Below, one piece after another: positions 9,069 to 18,709 of a stretch of 21,295 bases of DNA. Under the pieces are notes generated by a model. That model worked only from the letters and a program-made list of their open reading frames with translations, did not search any database and had not been told where the DNA came from. How positions within the stretch are numbered: position 1 is the first letter of the stretch; every line of letters starts with the position of its first letter. Where the stretch lies: NCBI GenBank assembly GCA_003427395.1, contig BFEA01000490.1, positions 127,814-149,108 on the forward strand, read 5' to 3'. The position numbers and the translations under genes are program-made. Source of the stretch: Chara braunii. Taxonomy: Eukaryota; Streptophyta; Charophyceae; Charales; Characeae.

Positions 9069-9673
9069 CAAAATTTAAAGGAAATCAAGGAACTAATGAA
9101 TAAATTTTGTGCTCTCTCGGACATGAGAATCAATTGGGGAACCAAAACGCAAGGCTAGTGGATACATCACCAGGGAGTGAGACCGCCAGAACACCCAAGG
9201 ATTAATTGGGTCTCAGCAGAAAAGTCAATCAGGGTACTGGGGATCTCACTCTCTGCAAGGGATAAACCAACTGAGAATAATGAATGGATATGTAAATCGG
9301 CTCTGGTAAAATTGAAATTATGGAAAGATAAAATGACCTCTATTATAGGGCACTCATTGGTCATTATAATGTCATTTTGGCCTCACTCTGGTATAAATCA
9401 GCAGTATGGGCACTGGAAAAATCTGCGCTTGAACCCCTACAAAGACAAATTACAGCATATCTTTGGAGGGGAAACCATGATTATAAGAATGTATTAAGTA
9501 GAGTAGCATGGCAGGCGGTGATCCAACCCAAAACAAAAGGAGGACTGGGAATACTGCATCCATCTACCCAAACCATGACCCTGGCAGTTCAGTGAACTAA
9601 AATACTTTTTTTCAACCCAGAGACCCCCTGGTTAGCATTAGCAGAAGAGCAAATCGCAAAATTAGCCCTTGAA
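9069..9673 (+). pseudogene. LINE copy 1 ORF2: RT thumb and connecting region
   Basis: It is co-linear with copy 2: MNKFCALSDMRINWG, IRVLGIS, WKDKMTSIIG and AYLWRGNHD are shared landmarks of L1-type ORF2 downstream of RT. A TAG at 9156 and a TGA at 9593 both replace Trp codons kept in copy 2. One frameshift lies near 9366, where the reading moves into the frame that carries the rest of the protein. Confidence 0.88.
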
Positions 9674-11158
9674 GTGCCTAATGAGACTGATCCACTGATG
9701 TGGTTAAAGAATAGACATTGGCCCATCCCCAGAGGTAGTGCACAGTCCACGGACCAGCCAGCAAAGTCCCAGAGACAAGCCACAAGAATGGACATAAAAA
9801 ATTATCTTTTTTTGACAGATCTCCTTAGGACTTGGCGCAAGCTGTCTCTACCTGATAGAACTGCACCGAACAGATGGGAAGAAGTATGTCAGCAACCATT
9901 GTTCAACAACAGATGGATCACTGATGCACAGGGAAGGACCTTTCACTGCACAGATTCACCTTGGAAAGGATGGGTAAGAAATGAGGTTCTAAGGGTAGGG
10001 GATATATGGTGCTCAGACTCGAAGGACTGGTACCAGCTCTCCAACCTCCTACCAAGGTTAAAATATTGTAGAGGAACAGGAAGGGCATTAGAAACAATTA
10101 CTGAAGCGATTCCGATAGACTGGCTAAGGATTCTCAGGAAATGGCCCCATCTCAAGGAAAGCGATTGGGTGGGTATTCAGGGGAACTCCCAGCAAGTAGG
10201 AAGTGTTATAATGCAAAATGGAGGAGGCTCAATATTAATTTATATTCTCTCAATCAATCAGAACTATCACGTAAAAGTAAATCCAACAAATGAAACCAGA
10301 TGGGTTGAAGTAGATCAACTGTTCAGGATCAAAGTTTTGAAACAAAAGGATCATTGGTTGGCCTTCAAACCTCAATGCCCAATTAACAAACTGGCATTGG
10401 ACCCAATTTATTGGACATGGACAGTTCCAATGAGGAGCACCAGAAACTACATGCGCTTCCTACACTCACTAACAGTCAAGTCGACGTACAAAATGTTAAG
10501 ACCCAGGATAAATATGAGAGACCGGGTGAAAAACAGATGGATGAAACACCTGAATGTGAGCAAGGAAGATATTAGGAGTATCAAGTGGTTCAAGACTATC
10601 AAGATTAGGTCAACAAAGATTGCTTCTCTACAATGGCAGATTGACCACCGTTGTCTGCCCACAAACGACTGGCTAATGGATAGAATATCACTAGAAAAAA
10701 AAGGCCTTGCTCATCCTTGGTGCAAAATGTGTAGTTCTTTATTCCCAAACAGGTGCATTCCTGAAACCATAGAGCACATATTTCTACAATGTTCAGGTGT
10801 TGTTTGGCTGTGGCGCTGGTGGGATAGGATTTGGTCTACCACTACCACTCAGCTGTCATGGCCATGGGATTGGAGAGCGTTGTTATGTGAGGCTTGGTCC
10901 TCGGACCTTCTAGATGATTTCTCCCACAATCTCTTTAAAACAGGAAGAAGGGTCATACTTTGGGCTCCCTGGAATCGTCACTGCACTTTTGAAATGGAAG
11001 GAGCAAGGATTGACGACCCTGAATTAATAAAGGGAATCAAACTACAAGTGCAGACAAACATTACAATCCAGTGGAACAAGGTTAAAGAAAAAATTCGATT
11101 CTTATCCTCCAAAAAAGAAATCCTACATCACATCGAGCAATTCAGTGGCGATGGCTAG
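9674..11158 (+). pseudogene. LINE copy 1 ORF2: C-terminal region with zf-RVT-like domain
   Basis: This is the longest intact piece (494 codons). It contains the plant-LINE C-terminal landmark ASLQWQIDHRCLPTNDWL, followed by a Cys/His module: Cys 10721, Cys 10730, His 10775 and Cys 10790 (C-X2-C...H-X4-C), as in zf-RVT domains. The rest of the region is co-linear with copy 2. The stop at 11156 is premature: one base is missing relative to copy 2 near 11150, and homologous coding continues in the next frame to 11382. Confidence 0.9.
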
Positions 11159-11382
11159 GGGGGTCCCAAGGAGGGAAGATTGGTCAGATCCGAGAGGGTA
11201 GGGGAAGGGGAGGTATCAAGGAAGGGCAAAATGAGGAAGTACCCAGAGACTTTCATCTGGTGTTTCATGACTGGACCACTGTAGACTCATCTATCCTGCT
11301 GCGCCCCCCATCGGAATTCCCAGACCCATTTTCCCCTTCTGCTCTAGCTCTGGTCCCCTTGAGTTGGTATGGCTATGATTGA
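11159..11382 (+). pseudogene. LINE copy 1 ORF2: frame-shifted C-terminal tail
   Basis: In the shifted frame this segment ends FHDWTTVDSSILLRP, SEFPDPF, then LVPLSWYGYD and TGA 11380. Copy 2 ends almost identically (FHDWTSIDPSIPLRP, SEFPDPF, LVPRSWYVLD). The natural ORF2 C-terminus is therefore here. The G-rich middle part is less conserved and has indels. Confidence 0.85.
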
Positions 11383-11796
11383 TAGGGAGATATCTGACTG
11401 AGATGGTTTCCTTGTTTTTTAGGATGTCCTCTTTGGTCTGCTGCAGGTGGTTGCAACAGGAAATCTACTAGGTACTTCTACAGGTGGTTTTTGTAAAGCA
11501 GTAATATGGTCAACTAAATTCTCATTTATCTCCTCACTTCTTTCTCCCAGTTGGGATTTTCCAAATTAGTACCAGGGCTGATCAGTGAAATCTGGCGCCA
11601 CTCAGATGAGGGTGAAGAGGTACAAGGGACACTGAGCCCGTTTCCCTGCTCGTTCTTTCTGTTCTTTCTGTTCATATTCATCAATTCTGTATATGGGACG
11701 CTGGACCCGTTTTCCAGCAGGTAAGCTCCCCACCAATAGATGGAGCCTCCCCCCGGGTGCTAGTGGTGCCTGCTCTTATCAACACCACTAACACTG

Positions 11797-11829
<33 letters not shown>
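11383..11829 (+). other. LINE copy 1 3' UTR and 29-A tail
   Basis: The UTR has little coding character and ends at a pure run of 29 A (11801-11829). The last 110 bp match the ends of copies 2 and 3. They hold hairpin 1 (GCTGGA 11700-11705 with TCCAGC 11713-11718) and hairpin 2 (11757-11768 with 11783-11794). A weaker duplicate of the hairpin 1 motif sits at 11626-11650. RNA structures here probably serve RT recognition, by analogy with stringent LINEs. Confidence 0.88.
11757..11794 (+). promoter_or_regulatory. LINE 3' UTR terminal hairpin (copy 1)
   Basis: GTGCTAGTGGTG pairs with CACCACTAACAC: 11 of 12 pairs, with a 14-nt loop CCTGCTCTTATCAA. The same structure is at 18637-18674 and, on the - strand, at 21001-21038. 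Differences between copies preserve pairing at two positions. It lies 6 nt before the poly(A) tail. Confidence 0.8.
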
Positions 11830-11831
<2 letters not shown>

Positions 11832-12472
11832 CTTCTCCGTAGAAAAGAGAGCCGTGACTCTTTCGGGCGTTGCCTCTGGAGTTGCTCATCCCAATCTGCT
11901 ACTATCACCGGGGGGCGACTCATTTGGGGGGAAGCGTTGTTGTCATGGCAGTAAACGACTCTGCTGAAATCTTCCACTAGTATGAAAAGATTCCCCTTGC
12001 AGATGCCTAAGTCATACCGAGTCGACATGCAGATTGTGGGTGAGGTTGGAGAGTGGTGTTGAACCTTTGGTGGGAGAAAGGTGATTCGGTGATGGTTACT
12101 TCGAACCAGGCTGGGCCTCCGGATTTATGCAAGTGAAGGGCGGGTTCTGACGACGATTGGTGAGGTGAGTTCTTCGAGTGAGGTGTTAGCGGTGAAGTGA
12201 TGACATAGCCTGCGCCCAAGCTAGTCTTAAAGATTGGAGGTGAGTCATTCAGGGACCCTTTAGTGTCAAGTTCCGGTCTTGCTGGGCGTGTGAGAAATAA
12301 GAATTTCAGTGGACTTACCCGTGGTGGAAGGGTGAAGTAATTCCTGCTAATCTTACTTTACTAAACATGGCAAGCTATGGTGCATAAAGGCTAGGGTGAC
12401 TGCAAGCTTACCGTACAAACACAGTTGTCGTTAAGGGAGAGGTGGATTGTACTAACTCAAAACGTCCGGTGA
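11830..12472. other. Unassigned DNA between LINE copy 1 and the TA-flanked element
   Basis: No gene, repeat or element end was recognised. The sequence is G/T-rich on the + strand (recurrent GGTGA, GGTGG) with many stops in all frames. It may be 5' UTR-like or decayed transposon sequence; nothing supports a choice. Confidence 0.4.
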
Positions 12473-12886
12473 ATTGCGTGCAGGTACGGAGAACGGAGCG
12501 CCGCCGTCGTCACCCTCGAGGAAAACGCCGCAGCAGAGGAAAAAGGTTACCTTGAGTCTGGACCGTACCCTCCTAATATAGCCAGGCCGGGATCTCCCGG
12601 AGGGTACAACCCTCGGGGTGTGGAGAATTCCTCCGCCCCCGCTTGCTTGGAAAAGGCCCGATACCGGCCTACCCTATGTGGGTTTAATTTGGCTTTATCA
12701 AGCGAGATGAAAGGGCCTCATGAGGGCCCCATGGATGGTTCTCATATTTTCGGAGCCTTGCAGCCAACAGCTTCACCTGATCTCGGAAACTTCCAGAGGA
12801 CTTATGCATCAGACCCTGAAAGTGGTCTTCGTTCAGAGGGCGTGGGGAACGAGGCCATGGCAGATCTCACCGCAGACCCTGGGTAA
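12473..12886 (+). CDS. Hypothetical open frame, no recognised family
   Basis: The frame is open for about 137 codons, from after TGA 12470 to TAA at 12884. The first in-frame initiator candidates are weak; a GTG lies at 12620. The product would be Gly/Pro/Ala-rich (PGSPGGYNPRG, MKGPHEGPMDG) and shows no membrane segment or catalytic motif that I recognise. The overlapping frame at about 12482-12555 also reads like a basic, Ser/Pro-rich segment (PSRKTPQQRKK), so the true frame is uncertain. It may be a decayed gag or ORF1 piece, or chance openness in GC-rich DNA. Confidence 0.2.
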   Translation: MACRYGERSAAVVTLEENAAAEEKGYLESGPYPPNIARPGSPGGYNPRGVENSSAPACLEKARYRPTLCGFNLALSSEMKGPHEGPMDGSHIFGALQPTASPDLGNFQRTYASDPESGLRSEGVGNEAMADLTADPG

Positions 12887-13039
12887 GTCGGTAGTCTACT
12901 GACAAAGTGAATTTAACTGTCCTAGGGTCAGCTTGAAATGCGGGTTCAATTGCGTGCGTCCTGGAAGGACAACCAATCAGAAAGGCGAGGCAACGCCTTC
13001 TATGCAAGGATGACACACATAAATCGAGAAATGGTTGAA

Positions 13040-13048
<9 letters not shown>

Positions 13049-13070
<22 letters not shown>
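13049..13070. repeat. (TA)n microsatellite, left of the TIR element
   Basis: About eleven TA units after an A-run, directly abutting the CAGGGTTACC end of the element at 13071. Confidence 0.95.
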
Positions 13071-13835
13071 CAGGGTTACCAGCCCGTACATACGGAGGTC
13101 CCCGGGCAGACCTCCGTACGTACGAGCGTTCGGGGTCCCGTACGGGGTCCGAACCTGACGACGTTCGGCCCCCGCCAAAAATTATTTCGGGGCCTAAAAA
13201 TAATTAGTTTTTCCTGACTTTTGTTTTGTGAGTTTTCTATGACGTGAGGTACATGCCTGTAAAGTTTCAAGTCATTTGGCTAAGCCCAAATAGAATTAAA
13301 AATCGCCAAAGACGGCGGTGTCAAAACGTGCTTGCCCACGTTTTTTTTCACTTTTTACTTTTTGTTTTCACTTTAGTTCGGGGTGTAAACAATTTTATTA
13401 TTTTTTGAAACTTTTTTAGTGTGTTTTGCATTATGTTAAGTAGATATATGAAAATTTTCAGGGCATTTAGCTCTTCCAAAAAAAAAAAGAAAAATCGCCA
13501 AAGATGGCGGTGTCGAAAACGTGCTCGCGAACTCACTAAATTTAATTCTTTTTTTATTTTGTTATTTTTATTATTAATATTTATTTTTTGTATTTTATTT
13601 TTATTTCAAAGTTGGCAAGGAATTTGGATGTTATGCTCAGGCAAATCTTGTTTAGTTTTTTTTTTTTCATAACATATCTTTTTTTTCAGATTTTTTTGAT
13701 TTTTTTGATTTTTTTTTTTTAATTTTTTTTTGGGTCCACGTTCGGCCCGAACGGCCGAACGCATCCCCAAGGGGTCCCATACGTTCGGGCATTCGGGTTC
13801 GGGCGTTTGGCCCGTTCCGAACGTCGGTTACCCTG
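13071..13835. mobile_element. 765-bp non-autonomous TIR element inserted in (TA)n (Micron-like insertion habit)
   Basis: The terminal inverted repeats are CAGGGTTACC (13071-13080) and GGTTACCCTG (13826-13835), with (TA)n on both outer sides. The subterminal regions are GC-rich with small palindromes (e.g. TACGGAGGT...ACCTCCGTA on the left, CGTTCGG...CCGAACG on the right) and shared GGGGTCCC(G/A)TACG. The AT-rich interior has a 191-192 bp tandem duplication. No transposase frame is present. Targeting of TA microsatellites is described for the rice Micron family; that analogy is about the site only, and I cannot claim sequence kinship. CAGGG-type ends also occur in hAT elements, whose 8-bp duplication would be invisible in (TA)n. 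Confidence 0.75.
13228..13533. repeat. 191-192 bp tandem duplication inside the TIR element
   Basis: The segment at about 13228-13341 recurs at about 13419-13533. The best-conserved part is AAAAATCGCCAAAGA with GGCGGTGTC and ACGTGCT (13298-13331 and 13490-13525). Flanking parts are diverged but alignable (GTGAGTTTT/GTGTGTTTT at the left). Confidence 0.75.
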
Positions 13836-13862
13836 TATATATATATATATATATATATATAN

Positions 13863-13922
<60 letters not shown>
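13836..13922. repeat. (TA)n microsatellite right of the TIR element, containing an N
   Basis: It is pure TA except at 13861-13865, where it reads A-N-CTG before TA resumes. The CTG repeats the last bases of the element end (CCCTG) just before a TA run. The N marks an unresolved base, so repeat length and this junction are unreliable. Confidence 0.9.
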
Positions 13923-13925
<3 letters not shown>

Positions 13926-14149
13926 GACAGGTGTCAGAATGGTACGCTCGACAACCACCCTCCCCCATTTCGTTTCCTCCCGCGTGCCTGTAGGAGACGG
14001 AAATTCGGAAGTGCCCCACCCACCTACCTGCCTTTCCAGAATTGTGTTCGAATTCGCATTGTCACGGACTGTTGCGTGACACCCGTGCCCTGTCTAAAGG
14101 CGGAGTCCGTTTGGCCATGACCAAAAACTTGCCCCTCGGCCGACCAGTG
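13923..14149. other. Unassigned spacer between microsatellite and LINE copy 2
   Basis: No homology to copy 1 was seen and no credible open frame. It is the pre-existing flank in which truncated LINE copy 2 inserted, or part of another decayed element. Confidence 0.4.
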
Positions 14150-15270
14150 CATTGGGATGTAGACAAAGAAGAAGGAAGATGAGTCTATATACTAGCAATG
14201 TTGGAACTAGAACTAGTAACAATTATATTGTGTGTATATAGCCCTAATGAAGTAAGTGAAAGGAAACAATTCTTTGACTGTATTAAAAGCTTCCTTCCTG
14301 TTGGTATCTCGATCATTATAGCAGGGGATTTTAATGTGGCCCCAAATCGTAATCTTGATCGTTGGCATATCCCAGACCCCTGCCCTTTTTATATGGAAAT
14401 GGATGAACAAATGATTGAAGGGCTAGGTCAGTCACTTAACCTCTTTGACTCTTATAGACGCTTTTTCCCTACCAAACGAAAGTACACATGTTTCAGAAAG
14501 AGTCAATCGTCTAGAGCTACAAAATCCCATATAGATCTCATTTCACTGTCAGAAGAATTGGAAGGTGCTCTACAGATAGCAGAGATCTTTCCTCAAAAGC
14601 GTTTTTCCGGGCCTAGACCATGCTATGTGTGTAGCAATATTATCATTCAGAAAAAAACCCGACCAGGGTAAAGGTTTTTACAAATTAAATACTTCCCGAC
14701 TAATATTGACCAATTTAGATTATACCTACAAGATGTATGGTCCTTTTGGAAAAAACAGAAGGATCTAATCAAGGATGACATAAGATGGTTCAACAACGAC
14801 CTTCTATTTTTAGGTAGTAAATGCAATGAATATTCCAAGATACTAGCTGCACAACGACACTTTAAAGAAATCAATCTCCAATAACAGTTAACTCAACTAC
14901 AACAACAGGAGGAGGTAGTTGATAAGGAAATTGATTTAACCTCCATAATAAAGGATATTAAAGACAATGAATCCAAACTGTTGACCTGCATGGAATACAG
15001 GTGGCAAGGAGTGAGAATCAAAGAGAAATTGAAAGGATATAATACGAAAGGAGTACTGAATGACAGATTCTTTGCCATAGCTAAGACCAGAACAGAAAGA
15101 TTAGTGATAAAAGCTCTATCTGATCCTCAAAATCCGCAGGGATCTTGGGCTGCATCAACGGCAACTTGTTCTCGACGGCAGCTTGTTCTCAAGTAGCAAG
15201 GAGTTACTATAAGGGGCTTTTTAAGTCAGAATGTAAAAACATTCATAGAGAACAACGATGAAAGGAGATT
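14150..15270 (+). pseudogene. LINE copy 2 ORF2: 5'-truncated endonuclease and linker
   Basis: Homology to copy 1 begins abruptly at about 14150 (copy 1 about 7126), so ORF1, the N-terminal extension and the first third of EN are absent. That is a typical 5' truncation from incomplete reverse transcription. Retained motifs are AGDFNVAPN and SHIDLISLS, with DHAM in a shifted frame. Lesions are TGA 14180; an extra G at 14608-14611 shifting the frame; another shift near 14700; TAA in the linker at about 14882; and a 17-bp tandem duplication at 15159-15192 that shifts the frame again. The linker coiled coil and NDRFFAIAKTRTER match copy 1. Confidence 0.9.
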
Positions 15271-16212
15271 GAAGAATTCCTCATGCCTCTCTCTAAATCC
15301 CTTACAGAAGAACAAAAAGAGATGTTAGAATCTCCTCTGACCAAAGACGAAATCTGGACTGCCCTGATGAGGATGGAAAAAGAGAAAACCCCGGGTATAG
15401 ATGGGCTCCCAAAAGAATTTTGGGAGAAAATGGGGGAACATCTTTCACAAGATCTAATGGATTTTTGCTATGAGGTTTGGATTACAGGGAGAATGGGAGA
15501 AGTGGTAGGTCAAGAGGTCTTAACTCTCCTATACAAGAAGGGAGAGAAAACGAATATAAAGAACTACAGGTCAATTACTTTGCTCACTGTGGTATACAAA
15601 TTGGCTGCAAAAGCCTTAGCAAATCGTTTGATGAAAGTGATAACAGTTATAATCCATCCTACACAGAGAGGTTTTATCGAAGGGAGGAATATCCAAAATA
15701 ACATCTTCCTGGTCAATGAATTAATCAAATTATCGAGACAGTCAAAACACAATGCGGCGTTTATTTTCACTGACTTCGAAAAAACATATGATCATGTGGA
15801 TTGATTTTTTCTTGATAAATGTATGAAAAAAATTAATTTTGGCCCAAGTTTTCGTAGATGGATAGAAATATTACATTCTAATGCAACAACAAGGATTATG
15901 ATCAATGGCAACCTAGCACCACCTATAGATCTTGAGCGATCGGTGAGACAAGGTGACCCTATTGCACCTTTTCTTTTTGTTATTATGATGGATATCAAGC
16001 GTATTCAATTGTCATACCTCCTCAAAGTGGTCATTCCAGTATGCTCCCTATTCGCAGATGACCTCTCACTGATGACAGACGCATCTTATGAGAATATAAA
16101 AGAAATCCAAAATTTGTTGAATAAATTCTGTTATCTCTCAGATATGAGGATCCACTGGGGGAATAAGACTCAGGGATGGTGGTTACATTACCAGGGAGTG
16201 AGACCTCCATAA
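15271..16212 (+). pseudogene. LINE copy 2 ORF2: reverse transcriptase domain
   Basis: Blocks are TPGIDGLPKEFW, LLYKKGEKTNIKNYRSITLL, GFIEGRNIQNN, motif A (FTDFEKTYDHVD, catalytic Asp kept), motif B (SVRQGDPIAPF) and motif C (FADD). TGA at 15802 replaces the Trp that follows DHVD in copy 1. About 11 codons present in copy 1 between motif B and FADD are deleted in frame (after MMD). TAA at 16210 replaces Glu of copy 1. Confidence 0.93.
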
Positions 16213-17502
16213 CAACCTAACATAAATTGGTTACCTCCAAATAATCCCATTAGAGTATTGAGGGTCTCCATGTGTGCAACAGGCAAACAAACCCTTAGCA
16301 AACAATGAATGGATAACTAAACCGGCCCTAGCAAAAATGGAACAATGGAAAGATAAACAAACATCTATTATAGGAAGGACACTCATAATTAATAATGTTA
16401 TTTTCGCATCTTCATGGTACAAAGCAACAATTTGGTCTCTAGACAAAACAACACTCAAAGCGCTACAAAGGCAAGTGACGACCTATCTCTGGAGAGGTAA
16501 TCATGATCACAAACATGTAATAAGCAGGGTGGCATGGCAGACCGTAGTACAACCAAAATCCAAAGCGGCCTAGGTATATTAGACCCAGCTACGCAAGTAA
16601 TGACTCTAGCAATAAAATGGATTAAACGACTGTTGTTCAAACCACAAACCCCTTGGTTAGCTTTAGCCTGGGAACAAATTGAACGGCTCGCACCAGAAGT
16701 CCCTCAAGGAACTGACCCCATGATCTGGTTAGAAAACCGTAGTTGGTCCATACCGAAAGGAAGAATGCAGGTTCCCCACCAAGATCCCATCTCCAAACAC
16801 CAAGCAGTAAGATCAGACATGAAAAATTATTCTTTTTGGCCTGATCTCCTTAAAACATGGAGAAAACTACCACTTTCAGATAAGATCTATCCAAGAAGAT
16901 GAGAAAAAGTGTGTCAACAATCTCTTTTTGATAGCAGGTGGATCACTGATTCCCAAGGTAGAATGCTACACTGTATGAGCTCACCCTATAAAGGATGGGT
17001 CAGAAATGGAATTCTCAAGATAGGTGATTTGTGGGATAAAGCAACCAAGGACTGGTCTCATACACATATCTTTCTCCTAAACTAAGATATTTCAGACACG
17101 TAGAAGCAACACTGGACTATCTACTTGAGTTAATTCCTCTAGACTGGATAAGGATTTTAAGAAAAGGATCGAAGCTTCAAGAAGGAAATTGGGTAGGAAT
17201 TGATGGATATGCACAGCAGGTAGGGAATGTAATTATGTTACACGGGGATGAGACAGGTCTATTGACTGTTTTTATGTTAGGATACAACAATATCCTTTTG
17301 AATACTCAACCACAAGAAACAAGATGCATGAAACAAGATCAAATTTTCAGGATAAGGGTTTTAGAGGATAAAAATCAATGGTATGCATTCAAACCTAACA
17401 CCCCTATTGACAAGCTACCTCTTGACCCAAATACTTGGACTTCCATATGTGGAAAGAAAAGTAAGTGTGGTCGCTCTCTGCACACACTAACGGTCAGGTA
17501 AA
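16213..17502 (+). pseudogene. LINE copy 2 ORF2: RT thumb and connecting region
   Basis: It is co-linear with copy 1 in three frames: NNEWITKPALAKMEQWKDK, TYLWRGNHDHKHV, then GLGILDPATQVMTLAIKWIK and DPMIWLENRSWSIPKG. It continues through VIMLHGDETG to SLHTLTVR. Frameshifts lie near 16265, 16565 and 17070. TGA 16900 replaces Trp, and TAA 17499 replaces Ser of copy 1. Confidence 0.88.
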
Positions 17503-18401
17503 CTTACAAAATGCTAAGACCCAAACTTAATCTAAGGGATAGGGTCCAGACAATATGGATGAAACATCTGAACGTCAGCAAAGACTCTTTAAGAAAAATA
17601 AAATGGTTCAAAATTATCAAATCCAGACCCGCCAAATTTGCGGCGTTACAATGGCAGATAGAACACCGGTGTCTACCAACAAATGACTGAATTATTGATA
17701 GAACTTCATTGGAAAAAAGGGGTTTAGCTTTCCCATGGTGCAAATTCTGCCTCTCATCATTTCCCTCTAGAAAAATCCCGGAGACAATCGAATATATCTT
17801 TCTACAATGTCCAGGGTCTGTATGGATGTGGAGATAGTGGGACCGGATACGGGGTCAATTAGAGACAACACAAGATTGACCATGAGACTGGATGACATTG
17901 TTATGTGAATCATGGAGCCCAGACCAACTAGACGATTTCACTCAAAACTTATTTATAGTGGGGAGGAGAGCTCTTACGTGGGTCATTTGGCACCGGAGAT
18001 GCACCTATGAAATGGAGGGGGCAAGACTAGATGGTCAAAAATTCATGGAATCTATCAAACAACAAATACACACAGAAATTATAGCGCAATGCAAAAAAGT
18101 AAAGGGGAAAATCAAATTCTTAATATCATCCAAGAAGGAAATTCTTCAGCATGTTCAAAACTTCAGCGGCGCTTGGCTAGGGGGTCGTCAGGGGGGGGAA
18201 ATGGGAAGGATCAGATGGAAAGAGTATAAGACTGAACATCAAGGAAAAAGACAAGAAATTCGAAGAGAGTATTATCTCAGCTTCCATGATTGGACAAGCA
18301 TAGACCCCTCAATACCACTACGCCCTATGTCTGAATTCCCAGACCCTTTCCCTCCTTCAGCAATGAGTCTGGTCCCTCGAAGTTGGTATGTGCTGGATTA
18401 A
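17503..18401 (+). pseudogene. LINE copy 2 ORF2: zf-RVT-like domain and C-terminus
   Basis: It contains AALQWQIEHRCLPTND and the Cys pair WCKFC, but the His of the zinc module is Tyr (ETIEYIFLQC). Four stops replace Trp: TGA 17688, TAG 17835, TGA 17877 and TGA 17883. The final open stretch (17892-18401) preserves the natural C-terminus FHDWTSIDPSIPLRP...VPRSWYVLD and ends at TAA 18399. This shows copy 1 is truncated by a frameshift. Confidence 0.9.
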
Positions 18402-18709
18402 GTGACAGGATTTTCAAATTTCTTTTGTTGATTTTTAGTTGCTAGAGAGATTTTGACAGATCTGCTGCTCGTCCATAAAGGTGAAGAGGCAGTTGTTTCA
18501 ACACTTGATCAGGGAGATCATGAGGAATTCCCTACAGATGTTTTATGAAAAGTTTCATGTTCAAAGTGTATATGGGACGCTGGACCTGTTTTCCAACAGG
18601 TGAAGCTCCCAACCAATAGATGGAGCTGCACTCCGGGTATTAGCGGTGTCTCCTCTTATTAACACCTCTAACACTGTTGGAGGCGTTTAAAAAATAAAAA
18701 TAAAAAAAA
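18402..18709 (+). other. LINE copy 2 3' UTR and A-rich tail
   Basis: The last 130 bp align with copy 1. Hairpin 1 is GCTGGA 18579-18584 with TCCAAC 18592-18597, five of six pairs. Hairpin 2 is 18637-18648 with 18663-18674, ten of twelve pairs and a 14-nt loop. The tail is A-rich but interrupted (18688-18709), consistent with an older insertion. Confidence 0.85.

Noticed and set aside
12971-12980. CCAAT box (AACCAATCAG) near the TIR element
   Set aside because: A single consensus match with no nearby gene; chance occurrence cannot be excluded.
13719-14120. Open frames through the TA microsatellite (alternating Tyr-Ile)
   Set aside because: They are produced by the dinucleotide repeat and contain an undetermined base; not genes.
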